Origin: Tigriopus japonicus
Lineage: Eukaryota > Arthropoda > Copepoda > Harpacticoida > Harpacticidae
Assembly (NCBI GenBank): GCA_010645155.1
Contig: CM021322.1
Span: forward strand, 1,194,705 to 1,258,704
DNA: 64,000 bases
Direction: 5' to 3'
Below, one piece after another: positions 52,901 through 63,684 of the stretch (positions are counted from its first letter, which is position 1; every line of letters begins with the position of its first letter). Under the pieces are notes generated by a model that saw only the letters and a list, made by a program, of their open reading frames with translations, ran no database searches and was not told the origin of the DNA. Made by a program: the position numbers and the translations under genes.

Positions 52901-55900
52901 TTCCTTGACACCGTCTGTTCCAGATGGTACTTATTTGACAGGTTAGAGCACCAAAATCAAAGCCTTTCTCCTTTTCCTTCTTTTTAGGTACAACATCATT
53001 TTCTTTATTACAACTTACGTGATACCTATGCTTTTAATGGCCATATGTTATACGCGAATGGGTCGCCATCTCTGGGGATCACAGATTGTCGGAGAAGAAA
53101 CCCCAGCATTATTGAAGAACTATCAGAACAAAAAAAGGGTGAGAACTTGAGTACGAAGAGAGGGTTTCCTTTCGCCTTAACTCTACTGGAGTTTTTGATC
53201 ATTGACAAAAAGACAACATGAAGGTAGTTTTTTTACTAAATCGTTGGAAAATCAATCCTGATTTCTGAACAATACTTTTTACGTAGATTCAAAAAAGAGA
53301 GTTCCATAAATAGAGTGAGCTTGATGGGAATCAGAACAAAGTTTACACTATCTGTCCGTTCACATTCATACTTTTTGATAGTTTTAATCTGGACTCAAGC
53401 ATATTTATTACCTCTTTTAAACATATTAGGAAAAACACTCAATGATATTCAACCAGCATGCAGCTTGGGTCATTTCCTTAACACATTGTTCCAAAACTTG
53501 ATTCACAACGTCTATGCTTCTCGAGCTCATGTTAGTAAATTCGAGCGTAGTTTTTTACGGTCACGTTCAAGGTCGAATTGTATTTTTTCCAACAATGCCA
53601 ATCACCACGGTCGGCTCCATTGTTGGGAGGGATCAATAACCAACAGCCAATCATCATCTTTTATTTACTGTACAATAAGTAGCCTTCGTTTCATGTCAAC
53701 CATTGTAGAACACCAAAGTGTTTGTTCCTTTCAGGTGGTGAAGATGTTCTTCATTATTGTGACCATTTTCGGCGTATGTTGGCTCCCTTACCACGCCTAC
53801 TTCATCTACGCTTATCACGACAATAGTATCGTGAATAAACCATTCATTCAGCACGTGTATCTCTTCTTCTATTGGCTGGCCATGGCTAACACGATGGTCA
53901 ATCCCATCGTTTATTATTGGATGAACAAAAGGTGAGGAACACTGAATTCTGCGCCAACTACCAGCCTAATCTAGGGATCAAGGCCTCAGATGACTGTTTG
54001 GAATCCAAAATAACAACTTTCTTGTAACCATTTGGTATTCGTGGCTCATCATTCGTTGTGAGCATGTACAAGTTCGTGTCCACGTTCCCTTTTTATGAGA
54101 GCTCTTGACTCTCATTGAGATGAGAGGATTCACTCTCGAGAAACAACCATGCTCCTTTCACTTTTTAATTTAATGGCATCTTGGCCAGATTCAATAAAAC
54201 ATGCAATGCTCAAGATTAGCTAGGGGTTCATTCCCATTCTGATGGTTGAAATGTGTTAACTTTACGTAATACAAATCAAATGTTCCTTGTGCTCCCGTTC
54301 TCATCATTGCAAAAGACCAAGGTTGTTATGGAACGACTTGGAATCACCTTTAATAACATCTCAATTTTAAACGGGTGTTGTAATTCTTCCTTGAGCGACC
54401 CTCTTAAGAGCGAACTTAGGGAAAGGCTGAAATTCGCGACCTTCTTTGCCATCATCTTATGATAGTAATGTTTCTTTTCATTTGGTGAACATCAAGTACC
54501 GGTACATTGTAGTTTGACTTGAAAAGATTTCATTTGTCATTTTTTAGTTCCCTGAAACGAGATCCCATTGAGCAAAACTACTCAATTATATAAAACTGGC
54601 AGGCATGTCTTGGAGCTTCTTGCTTGAATACAGCACATAACAATCCTGGAAATCGAGGCAGCTTTCGCAAAATCAGATTGGAAGGTCTTTGCTTTCCCCA
54701 CTTCTCGTAAAGACAACTAGCCATTTAGAGTTTCCTGGTTACTGATATTGGTGCGTTGTTGTTTTTTGTTTGTCTGCATCTTTCTTGCCTAGTCCATCCA
54801 CGATTCGTTGGCAATACATGGGCAGCAAGTGGAACTTTCAATGAAACCGTATGACCGTGTTCAATTTCAGATTCCGAAAGTACTTTATCCGTGTCCTGCT
54901 CTTCGTCCCTCGTCTTGTGAGCTGTAATTGGAACATGGTGCTCGGTAAACAAGAGAGTACCAACGGAATAGAAATGGGTACCATACGACATGGCTTCAGA
55001 GCCGGAGAGCAATCTCCACTGTCCAAGTTAGGACGGTCTAGAAGCCAGAATGTGGTCACACAGGCCACGGATGCCAGCTTCAGAATGGCCTCACCCAACC
55101 CGTCTCAGTATGGTCTGAGAGTCAACCGATCTCGACATACGAATCGAGAGAAACCATCTCGGGTAGGTAGATTACAAGAATACAGAGCAGTAATGATCTT
55201 CGTGTTTTCTTGAGTAAGATTAATTTGTGTTTTTAATTGATAATAGTCCCTATTGATAGTAGGAAATTCGTTGAGTGAGCCTCAAAAGTGATCAGTCAGT
55301 CGAAGACATTTACCAAGCACACGAATGAATAGATGAGCCCACTTTTTGTTCCGTAAGAGTTCTTGATTAAGGATCAAGCTTAAGTCAAGCAAGCGGTAAA
55401 AGCTCGAAAATCTTTTGGATATTACGAGCGTAGGCGGACGCAGATCCAACGAGCAAACGAGTGACTTCTTATGGGAAAAACTTTTGACCATTGTCTTCTG
55501 AAGTAATTGAAAACTTCCCAAATGGGCTCATTAAATTGATGAGCAAAAATATTGCAGACCCATTCGTGCAAAGAGATCTCGGGTCTCGCAAGCTTTGTAC
55601 ATCACCACGGCAATATTTCACCCTCGATAGCATCTTGTCTTCAAATCTCCCGTTTTCGGAGAATAGGAAACTAAGGAAATGTGTCTGCAAACGATTTGCG
55701 TGTTCAGAATTCGCAGGCCTTCATCCACGAGAAGTTACTGCTTCATTTTATTTATTGACTTGCCAATTTGGAACAGAAGTATTCGACAGGACCAATGAAG
55801 GAACGAACAACAACGGGAACTTGACTTACCAAAGTTTATTATCATCTCACTTCCAGTTCAACAAGTTTCCGTCGATGCATTGTTTGAACAGGCAGACCTC

Positions 55901-56126
55901 TTCTCGTTCCAACGATCATCTAATGCCCAATAATTTCTCGGCTCCAAACTCCTCCACAACGACTTGTCCCGCATCCGGTTCAGCCTCTCCACCTAATATG
56001 TGCAAGAACACATACCTTGTGGTGCACAACGTGAATAATACCGCACAACAAATGGCCATTAATCTGCTGGAGGATCACAATCTGCATCCAGTAGATGGCT
56101 TTAATCCAAACCAAGTTTGCGTTTGA
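43982..56126 (+). CDS. TKR: Tachykinin-type neuropeptide GPCR
   Basis: Rhodopsin-family receptor for tachykinin-related peptides on neurons and gut. Nine exons: 43982-44240, 49915-50026, 50122-50223, 50299-50433, 52771-52836, 52988-53138, 53735-53931, 54871-55162, 55857-56126; phases agree, 527 residues (Drosophila TkR99D is similar). The N terminus has NGS, NLS and NLS glycosylation sites. Helix 1 contains GTLGNAIVLW; GHRHMWNSTNYFLVNLSIVD and WPFGATYCTINNFVAYLTV are close to insect TKRs; DRY at 157-159; ACLLYWPDG in loop 2; CWLPYH at 290-295; NPIVYYWMNKR from 331, a tachykinin-receptor signature. The last exon is assigned to the acceptor CACTTCCAG at 55856 because it is pyrimidine-rich and in phase with exon 8; acceptors nearer 55776 would not be. 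Intron 1 (5.7 kb) and intron 4 (2.3 kb) are large. AATAAA at 56133 and 56177. Confidence 0.95.
46452..47345 (+). repeat. Dispersed repeat family, copy 2
   Basis: Diverged full-length relative of 4508-5390 in the same orientation, inside intron 1 of the receptor. Shared blocks include CTGACTAGCT, GTTGCCAAATA, GAAGTGCCAGAGCAAGT and AATAATTGAATTTTGCCAAA. Non-coding. Confidence 0.7.
47700..47790 (-). mobile_element. Inverted LINE fragment
   Basis: Read on the minus strand from 47790 it encodes MTHLPDRKTFRGHILRNGD, homologous to MSRLPDRKIVRTDISENRK in the plus-strand LINE remnant at 48071. The two copies are head to head and about 280 bp apart, with the telomere-like repeat between them. Confidence 0.65.
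47845..47898 (-). repeat. Interstitial telomere-like repeat, (TTAGG)n on the minus strand
   Basis: About 54 bp of CCTAA units with some variants (CTTAA, CTAA, GCCTAA). TTAGG is the ancestral arthropod telomere repeat. The block is short, degenerate and deep inside an intron, so it is interstitial, not a chromosome end. Confidence 0.8.
47962..48022 (-). repeat. tRNA-like remnant (SINE or tRNA fragment)
   Basis: On the minus strand a 61 nt segment starts GTGGTGGCTCAAAGCTAG and ends GGGGTTCGCGCCTCCAC. The ends pair over 7 bp with one mismatch, and GGTTCGCGCC resembles a Pol III B box. Too short and divergent for a functional tRNA. Confidence 0.3.
48002..48650 (+). mobile_element. 5'-truncated non-LTR retrotransposon, C terminus plus 3'UTR
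   Basis: An open frame to 48487 encodes the C-terminal end of a LINE polyprotein: RLMTGHAFVRYCQFLIGHE, then a zinc-knuckle-like CRKCGLETETTFHLICRCPAL (C-x2-C-x7-H-x4-C), typical of Jockey/I/R1-type elements after the RNase H region. No reverse transcriptase or endonuclease remains. The 3'UTR has two small stem-loops (48574-48603 and 48606-48625) and ends in an A-rich tail at about 48641-48650. It lies in the same orientation as the host gene in intron 1. Confidence 0.85.
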
Positions 56127-57347
56127 AAGTACAATAAAAAGAGGAACCAACAAAGACACGAATGAAGATCTATATCAATAAACATTTTGATATCTAACCT
56201 TTAATGGTTATTTAGGGCTATTCATTTTCCAAATACACTATTTCTGTCATTTTCTGATTAACTTACATTTTTCTGTTAATTTCTGGTATTGAGTTTTGTC
56301 AAGAAACTACTCATATTTCTTCAGTTCTTGAAACCACGCAAAACTTGGTTATGGTTGTCCATTTATTGCTAAATAGCAAAACATATTTCCGTTAATCATT
56401 TAGATTTGATCTACGTAATTGTGAGTATTTACCCTTTTGTGCTAAGGTTAACAGTCAATTAACCTGAAAAAGAAACGAGGGTAGAGAGCGAGAGAAGAAA
56501 ATACAGAGGAACAACAACGTCCCTTAAAAACGATTCTGCTTAAAAGTTTCTTTTTAAAACCGACATAAAGATTGGCATCATGGCACTTATATTCAGGGAT
56601 CGAATTCGCTTCTTTTCCATGTTAGTTCTTACTTATTTAAAATAGAGCAAATCAAACACGATCACGTTCGTTATACTACAGTTTGTTGTAAATGTATATG
56701 CATGCAGGAGCAGAAGCATTATTGAAAAAAGACCCAACGCATTCTTAAAAAGCAGCTGAATAAAGAAAACAAGCTGAACAAACCATTAGCTTCAAGTTGA
56801 TTTTGCTATGGTTCAATTTGATGCACATATTTAGGACATCCCTAATGATGATTCATGAAAATCCAAGGATCCTGTGGGAAGGGATGGGATGGACAGATAT
56901 TCTTTAGAAATTACCATTTCACGTATTTTTTTAAATGGTGAAATAAGGGAATTTCGGCCTGACATTAGTTAATCGGCCTTAGAAAAACTCACCATTGTTG
57001 ACCTTCATTTACGAGTAGGTCTCCAGGTTGAAAACAAACGAGGACTTGAATTTGGGAGATCTGCCAACTTTAAAGAAAGGCGATGGTCGGACATGTTCTT
57101 GTCGCTGAGCGTCTTTCTGCATACTGCTCGCAACAAGATGGAAAATCAAGTTTTGAGTCGGGTTTTGCTCCTATTTGTTTCTCCCGTCGAGGCCCAACAG
57201 AACCAGCTGACTCGATTTTGCCGTGATGCTCGCCTTCGAGCACATTGCAATGCTTCTCATCTGATGTCATCTCAGTGAAGTGGCGAAGCCATATTTCTTC
57301 ACCCAAACAGTGGATCTGGATTGAAGGATATATCTCCTACGGCCAAT
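56127..57347. other. Spacer and 5' region of the next gene
   Basis: Polyadenylation signals of the receptor at the left. An unsupported 61-codon frame at 57093 lies in what is probably the promoter or 5'UTR of the following gene. Confidence 0.4.
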
Positions 57348-58865
57348 ATGAATCAAGCCGCTTTACTCGGAGGTGTGTTAGTATTAGCAACGGGCTTACT
57401 TGTGGCCATTATTGCTTCTTATTCCACGGTAAGGCTCACTTTCACGCGGTATCCTTGCCTGTTGTAGAATGCATCCTACTAGAATATTCATTTCAAGGCT
57501 GTTGTAATCCCGTCTTTGCCTGACTTAATTCTTTTTCTTCCTCTAAATTAGAAGCAGGATCCAAAGAAGAAGCCCAAGAACAAATCAATTCAGTCTGATG
57601 GTTCGACGAACTCTGTTAAATCTTCTCAACAAACTGAAGATGAAGTTCCAAAGTCCTCTTCAGTTCCGGCTGAAAATGACTTGCGATCCCAAGATGTGGA
57701 ACCGAAAGAGGATCCCAAAACAAATGATGAGAATAATGACATTATACAACATTCTACACCAATGCCTTCAAATTATCACCCACAATACAACGACAATGAG
57801 GAGGTCTCGTTTGCTGTAATTGTCGAGGAAGAAAATGAACAACAGCATTTTAAGGACAACAAGCAAAATCTAATGGAAGCATTTGATTCTGAAGTGGCGG
57901 AGCCTTTGAAATCAGAGTTGGAAAAGGCTCGCAATACAGTGGGGAATTTCATTGAAAGGGCCAAGGCCAAAGAGTCCCAAATCCACGAGGACTTAAGCCA
58001 AGTCTCAAAAGACGTCACAGATCAAGTCGAAACAGTTACCGAACAAGCTCAAGATTATGTGGCAGACACACAACCGGAAGTAGAAAGTAAATTGCAACAA
58101 GCTCAAGAGAGTTTTGTTGAAACGGTTGAACAAGGAAAAGAAGTCGTTTTGGACGTGATTGAGGGTGCCAAGCAATACGTTAGTGAGGTCACGGAGGCTG
58201 TCCATGAGAAGCTGGGATCTTTTGGTGAAGAAGTTCTCATTCCAGTGGTCGAAGAAAGTGCCTCGTCAGGGAACAGGAAAAGTGGTGATTTCTCTCAAAT
58301 TTTCGACTTGAAACCTCCATTCAAATCCGTTGAAGAGCAAACGCTTGAGGCCCTTTCCTCTCAAATGGAACAAGCAGATCAAGAGGGGGAAGACTTGGCG
58401 GATAATCTCAGTGCTGATTCTAGCCGGGAAACCACTCCTGCCTCTCAACCCACGTCGACATGGGATCGGAATGTTGAGGAACAGTCAGCTCAAGGGGAAT
58501 ACACGTACGTCAGACCCAAGGAGGATATCGAAGCTTCATTTAATGAGAAGGACCAAGTTATGGAGGTCAAAGCCAAACTTGAATTTGGCGCTTCGACCGC
58601 TCAAGATGAGAAGGACGCTAGTAAAGAAGAGAGTGTCGAGGATGATGAAAGCGAGTATGAATACGAGTATGAAGATGAAGAAGATGAGGAGGGAGCCGAA
58701 GGGGATCAAACCGACGGCAAAAATGATTTTGGTTCCTTTGAGAGAATTCGCCATAGCACAAGTCTTGTGGAATCAGAGTATTCGAACTTGTCTTTAAATA
58801 ATGGCGAGGAGAAAAAACCTTCCCATGAAACTCCTGCTCAAAATCAGGAACATGGAACCCAATAA
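57348..58865 (+). CDS. N-terminally anchored protein with long amphipathic-helix region
   Basis: Not recognised. Exon 1 57348-57428 (27 codons) and exon 2 57552-58865, phase 0, 464 residues. Residues 4-23 form a single membrane helix (LLGGVLVLATGLLVAIIA) with almost no residues before it, followed at once by a basic stretch KQDPKKKPKNK: a signal-anchor with the bulk probably cytosolic by the positive-inside rule. Residues about 125-258 form a continuous charged helix with repeated Val/Ala/Gln heptad- or undecad-like spacing (VTDQVETVTEQAQDYVADTQ), resembling apolipoprotein/perilipin- or LEA-type amphipathic helices. A very acidic, Tyr-rich run lies near 388-413 (DESEYEYEYEDEEDEE). Binding to lipid surfaces or a scaffold role is inference. 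AATAAA at 58919-58924. Confidence 0.78.
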
Positions 58866-58929
58866 ATGTAAAACCTAATATGCTAGTCTCATAGAGACTC
58901 ATTATTTTCGTCTCTTTGAATAAAAGTGC

Positions 58930-60238
58930 CGCCTTGAAAAAGAGAACTTTTCTTGAACACGTTGCTAACGTTTAACGTGACTTGTCAAAATTGTGAGGCT
59001 CTCCCATGCGATCGACCAATCAAGAGGTAAGTTGTTACATTGGTCCTCACAATTATACCTGGTGGTATTCACAATTAAGTGTAGATGTTCTCTCTCAAAG
59101 TTTGGAACTGTTGGTAATCATGTGCCAAAACCATCTCTCCATTGGGTAATCCCGCAAGTGCATACATTATTAATGAACTGGACAAGCACAAATGACTCAT
59201 TTTGGCCAGGGTTGAATTGTGAGTGCAAGAAAGCCCCTCAGTTTGTATCATTCGAGCCTTGAGTAACGCCCGTGGGATCCAATCAAGAAAAAAGGTCGAA
59301 CTAGTGTACCCAAATGTCGGCCTAAATCTTTCTCCTGAAGACTCGATCCAAAATAAGTTATGACAAGCAATGATGAGTCTTTGGAGAGGTTTTTCTCTCT
59401 CTAACCCATTATTATCGGATGCTGAGAGAAACTGGAGGTTGTCCATGGTTTATTTCGGAACAACACTCTCAAAGGTCTTCGATCGGACATGAAAATCATG
59501 TAATAGAAGTCAACACTCAGGTAGGAAATTGAATGCCAAGAACATCAATAACGGAAGAGACAAGTAAACCTCGATATTGTTTTTGCAAAGTATCGGCTGG
59601 CTCTCTCATGTGCATGCGCTGTGGACGTAAAAAGGTTATTCTAACAGCGCCATCAATTCTTTATGATAAAAACATTATTCTCACCATCAATCTCAGCAAT
59701 CAAGATAGGACATGACACATCAAGAAATGATACTTGAATTACAGAAGAGTGGATGATGGTGGAGAGTATTCACCACAAGTTGTGCATATGTATGTTATCG
59801 GTTTTGATCTTTGCTTCCCCATCATAAAACATGCGCGTTCGCACATAAGAAAGTAAGTGTAATACATTTTATTGAAAAAAATGGATCCTACGAAGTAATT
59901 AGCCTTATCTTTCTCGTTTATTTGGGTTTCTTGGTTTTTGCACATTTTTCATTCAAGTGTCAGAAAGAGTTGAGTCGGTTAAGTCAGTTGAGTCCTCAAG
60001 CACACTCGTATGTCATCTTCTGCATTACAAACACAACACAACTGCAACTTTTGATGTATTTTTTTATCATAATAATAATCTTTATTGCGAGCACATTAAC
60101 TCATTGGATACAAATTTGTTTTAACTGGATCTGATACAATATGAATTACATATAGTTCCAACGTGAGGGGCCCATCCTGTGTGGACATGGCGCCGTTCGA
60201 GGCGGGGTATCCACTAGACGTGGGTTTTGAGGAGAGGG
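58930..60238. other. Non-coding spacer
   Basis: No complete gene recognised. An ATG followed by seven codons and a GTAAGT donor at 59006-59026 could be a first exon of the SLC44-like gene downstream (phase 0), but this is tentative. Confidence 0.3.
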
Positions 60239-60316
60239 GGGAAGACCTGGGTTCGAACCCATAAACCCGAGCATAGCTCGGTCGCGCGTTAACTAACTGC
60301 GCTAAAACATCTTCCC
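60239..60316 (-). repeat. tRNA-derived SINE-like element or tRNA pseudogene
   Basis: On the minus strand a 78 nt unit opens GGGAAGA and closes TCTTCCC (perfect 7 bp acceptor-like stem). It has an A-box-like TAGCGCAGTTAGTTAACGCG with a GCGC/GCGC D-stem and a B box GGGTTCGAACCC. The T-stem cannot be formed with a normal 7 nt loop and the anticodon loop lacks U33, so it is not a working tRNA. About 60-70 further bases 3' of it (60165-60238) may belong to a SINE body. Confidence 0.5.
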
Positions 60317-60754
60317 TCTATTTATCTTAAATATGTATTTTAGGGACCCTCAAATGATATCATTTGGGTGTACGTACTCCAGCTTTTCGAATTAGTACAG
60401 TCAAGATTTGACCTTTCTTCGTTCTCGACTTGAAGCTTACGACAAACGAAATTCAAAATGGGAGATAAAGTGTCCCTTCAAAAAATTAATTTTCAAATAA
60501 ATTAAAAGTTCCAAATGTAGCCCTTCAAATGTACTTTATGGAGTTATTCTTTAGTTTCTTATAACAATTAGTATTAAATCTGCAACAAACTGGTCCATAA
60601 TTAGTTCATCCTTTAGGAGATTCCTGCGCATGAACATGCGAGCCAAAATTTAGATGTAGCCTAGCCTCTAACCCTTTGCTGGGCGGAAGTAGTGTTTTGT
60701 TGCTTTTTATTTTCACTTTTGTAGTTTTTGAAAGTCAGCGATCACCATGCACAG

Positions 60755-61267
60755 CAGGGATTATTAAACTGTTTTGAACCATGGCCTCCTCAGCACTTTT
60801 TCTGAAGCCTGGGTTGGTGGCCCCTTCCCTCACCCCCTCCCCCCTTCAACCACCCTTCCACACACACATATAACAAAACTACTTCAAATATGTATTTTCT
60901 AATTAGCAGTTAATTATTTCAATACATAACGGCACCAAAATAGTTTTGACGTTTTGTTTTTAGCAAAGGGAGATTGGAAGTGTCCGTATGTACAGTACTT
61001 CAAAAGTTTAAGAGCATTCGCCAACTAATCCCAACACTCCAGGGTTTGTTGGTTTGAATCTTGGGCATGCCGTGGCCAAGTGGTCTGCTGTGGGCCTGTG
61101 GCAAAGGAACACAAGCTTCACTTAAGTTCACAGTGGTTTTTGAATGACCTTTAAAGTCAATGAATTGTTCCAACTTCCACTGGAAATTGTTGACGTCATC
61201 AATACTTTAAAACGTTGATCTAAAAAGATATAAATTGTATTGAGGCCCACCGGTTGCCAACCCATGC
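60755..61267. mobile_element. Possible hAT-type MITE
   Basis: The left end CAGGGATTATTAAAC continuing to CCATGGCCTCC and the right end GGCCCACCGGTTGCCAACCC (reverse complement starts with GGGTTGGCAACCGG) resemble hAT terminal sequences. No 8 bp target duplication could be confirmed and the two ends are only weakly similar. Contains a TGACGTCA at 61191. No coding capacity. Confidence 0.3.
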
Positions 61268-62800
61268 TTAGACGAAGTAATTAAAGTCTTAGGCAAAACA
61301 CATCTTCGTTTCCTTCTATTTTTAACCAAATGTCATAACTTTGTGCTGAAATCTACGTAGGGATGTTAATTTTGGATTACGCTGTACATAAAAGTTATTT
61401 TTTTATTTTCAAATAGTAATAGCGCTTAGGTAAAAACATTAAATGAACAACCAAAGTCCTATTCCGCAATCGCACGAAATTTTCCATGCCGGTTTCAGTT
61501 GAGCGGAACAAAATATAAAGCAGTTAATGGAGCTGGGGAAAAATGAAGAACCCTTGGAAGAATGGTGTGCTATTTGGCAGGGTTTTTCCCCTACATTCAA
61601 ACTACATTATTGTTGTGTGAAAATTCAGCCACTTGTGGATTTATTTAGTGGAAAAGGACCCTAATTCTGCGACCAGAATGATGTCAAAATATTGCTTCAA
61701 AATGACGCCATGAGGTGAATTATGTCTTCGATTCTGCATGAGCGATTTCCCCTGGTCCATTTTTTTAATTTGCTAACCATTTTTGGATTACCTGTAGAAT
61801 TAAGGGCCAATTTGGTCTTTTCCGTTAAATGAACATTCGTAAACCAAGCTTTTTTGTCTTGAATTGTTGATACCTGTCATAGTTTATCAAGAAATACTGC
61901 AAAATTAGGAAAAATACGCATCTTTGAGATGATACTGCAATTGAATAATATTCCTTGTCGTTTTGCTATGGGGTAAATTAACCTTTTCATCATGAGTAGT
62001 AAAATCAACCTCACTCAATGCAGTGTTGTAGGTTTCAATTTTCTTTCTCAGTGTCATTCTTTACAAGTTTTCCAGGAGCAAAATTCCAAAATTCCATGTT
62101 TTACGCATGTTAGGCCATCGAATCATAAAGGGCTCTCTGGATTTGTTTTTGAGAAGCAGATTGCAACTTCGAAGGGACTAAGCCACACTTTGTTGTCGCA
62201 TGCAGGATTGACGGGCATATATTATCGGTTGCCATGGGGTTGGGTGAACTCACTGACCACTGGACATAAGACCTCGTAAAGCCTTTCCTTGAGCCTTTCC
62301 TTTGAGCTGATGGGCGCCACAAGCCTTCTTCGCCACTTGCACCATTTCTCGATAATAACGGTGTTGGATTGCTAAACAGATATTTCAAACAAGGTCCACA
62401 TTCATCCAAACATCAGTTTATTCACTTTGTAAATCGTCCACTACTATCCCAAGAGGGTATGAGACTTTTCAAGAAGAACAAAATCACGTCTCGTCGGGTA
62501 AGCTTAACACATATATGTTTTACAAATGCCCACAACTTTGCAAAGGCCATGAGGGATGAAATGTATTTAAATACGATCCGTTGACTACGCTTCGTTTGGT
62601 TATAAGACCCCTTTCTGCAATACATCTAAAGCAAACGTTGACAAACTTTGCGACTTTCCGAGCCTTCAAGTACCCCCTCTGCGTTTCTTTGAATTTAAGG
62701 ATGCCTCGTCGCAGAGCTCCATGATAAAAAAAGATCAAATTTGTACTTTGAAAAGATAGCCAAGTACAAGGGAGTGAAATCCCCGATTCTTTTGTTCCAG
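61268..62800. other. Non-coding stretch before the SLC44-like exon
   Basis: Nothing recognised; probably intron or promoter of the SLC44-like gene. Confidence 0.4.
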
Positions 62801-62908
62801 TTTGATGGAGGGCCCAGTCACGAAGAGAATTTCGAAGGTCCATTGGAAAAACGTGGCTGTACGGACTGCCTTTGCCTCCTCATTTTTGGAGCATTTCTCG
62901 CGGGAATG
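62801..62908 (+). CDS. Choline transporter-like protein (SLC44/CTL), N-terminal exon, partial gene
   Basis: A 36-codon, phase 0/0 exon bounded by TTCTTTTGTTCCAG and GTGAGT. It encodes FDGGPSHEENFEGPLEKRGC followed by TDCLCLLIFGAFLAGM. In the SLC44 family the N terminus reads FDP-x(n)-F-x-GP-x(2)-[KN]R-[GS]CTD followed directly by the first membrane helix, so the match in order and spacing is strong. These plasma and organelle membrane proteins transport choline (and, in some members, ethanolamine). The start codon lies in an upstream exon (candidate 59006-59026). An acceptor TTTTTTTTGTAG at 63982 leads to a partial reading FIRGS at the window end, which may be the next exon if a small exon lies between. 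The rest is outside the window. Confidence 0.7.
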
Positions 62909-63421
62909 GTGAGTCAATGGGAACACCCCTGAAGGAACAAGGGGAACACAATCTCAAATTCAAATTCACATTCGACTTCATTTCCGCTCTTCTTTTGAAC
63001 TCAGCTCAAAAGCCAAAACTACATGTGTGTGAATCAAACTTGCTTGACACTTGCGGTAATAAAGGGCTTTCCTTCATCCACTCACTCACTGAGAAAGGTC
63101 TGATCAAAGTGGGGTTGCAGACGAGAAGTCAAGGCGAGATTTGCCTCTAATATATAGGGTAAACGCGAGAAACCCCCCATAAAGTTAGGTTTGAAAGGCA
63201 GAGAGAAGTTCAGATATAAAAACAAGAGTAGATATTTGGTGAGTTGCTAAACATGTTAGGAACCAAAACCAAACAACAACAATCGTCGTGCAGGCAAGAA
63301 TCACTGAGTTTTGTCCTAATGATCCTAACAGTTACAATTATTCCTAAGAGAAGCGAAACAAATCAATTGCATTGTTCTGGAAATGAGATCTTTTTCTGTT
63401 ATGTAGACCACAAATTTCAAC
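62909..63421. other. Probable intron of the SLC44-like gene
   Basis: No further exon could be recognised. Confidence 0.35.
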
Positions 63422-63684
63422 GGATGAGCGTAGTCGGACGAATTCAGCTGGGGATTTGGGGGCCAAACTAGCTAGGGATGGGTCAGAACTAAGGTCGGGC
63501 GTTTCTTAGTTTAAGTTTGGTATGTGAGGGAAAAGTTCGTTCCGATTGATTGTCAAAACGGAGATTGGGAATTGGGCTCACGAATTTTGATTAAGTTTTA
63601 TGGAGGGTAAGTCTCGACTCTGACGCATCCCTAGCCATTTTGGCTCCAGAATTCCCAGCTGAATTCGTCCGGTTGCACCCATCC
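63422..63684 (-). mobile_element. MITE, about 263 bp, copy 2 (inverted relative to copy 1)
   Basis: Terminal inverted repeats containing GAATTCAGCTGGGGATTTGG and its mirror CCAGAATTCCCAGCTGAATTC. The interior, read in reverse, matches 6228-6497 (CCTCCATAAAA, GAGCCCAATTC-like, TTTTGACAATCAAT). Probably inside an intron of the SLC44-like gene. Confidence 0.85.

Noticed and set aside
53315..53734. Upstream extension of the open frame of receptor exon 7
   Set aside because: It precedes the acceptor TTCCTTTCAG at 53734 and shows no receptor similarity; it is intron.
55491..55856. Upstream part of the last receptor frame as coding sequence
   Set aside because: The acceptors available there are out of phase with exon 8; the pyrimidine-rich acceptor at 55856 is in phase.
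60239..60316. Functional tRNA gene
   Set aside because: The T-stem cannot form with a 7 nt loop and the anticodon loop lacks U33.
62110..62409. 99-codon minus-strand frame
   Set aside because: No recognisable family feature; composition fits intergenic DNA.
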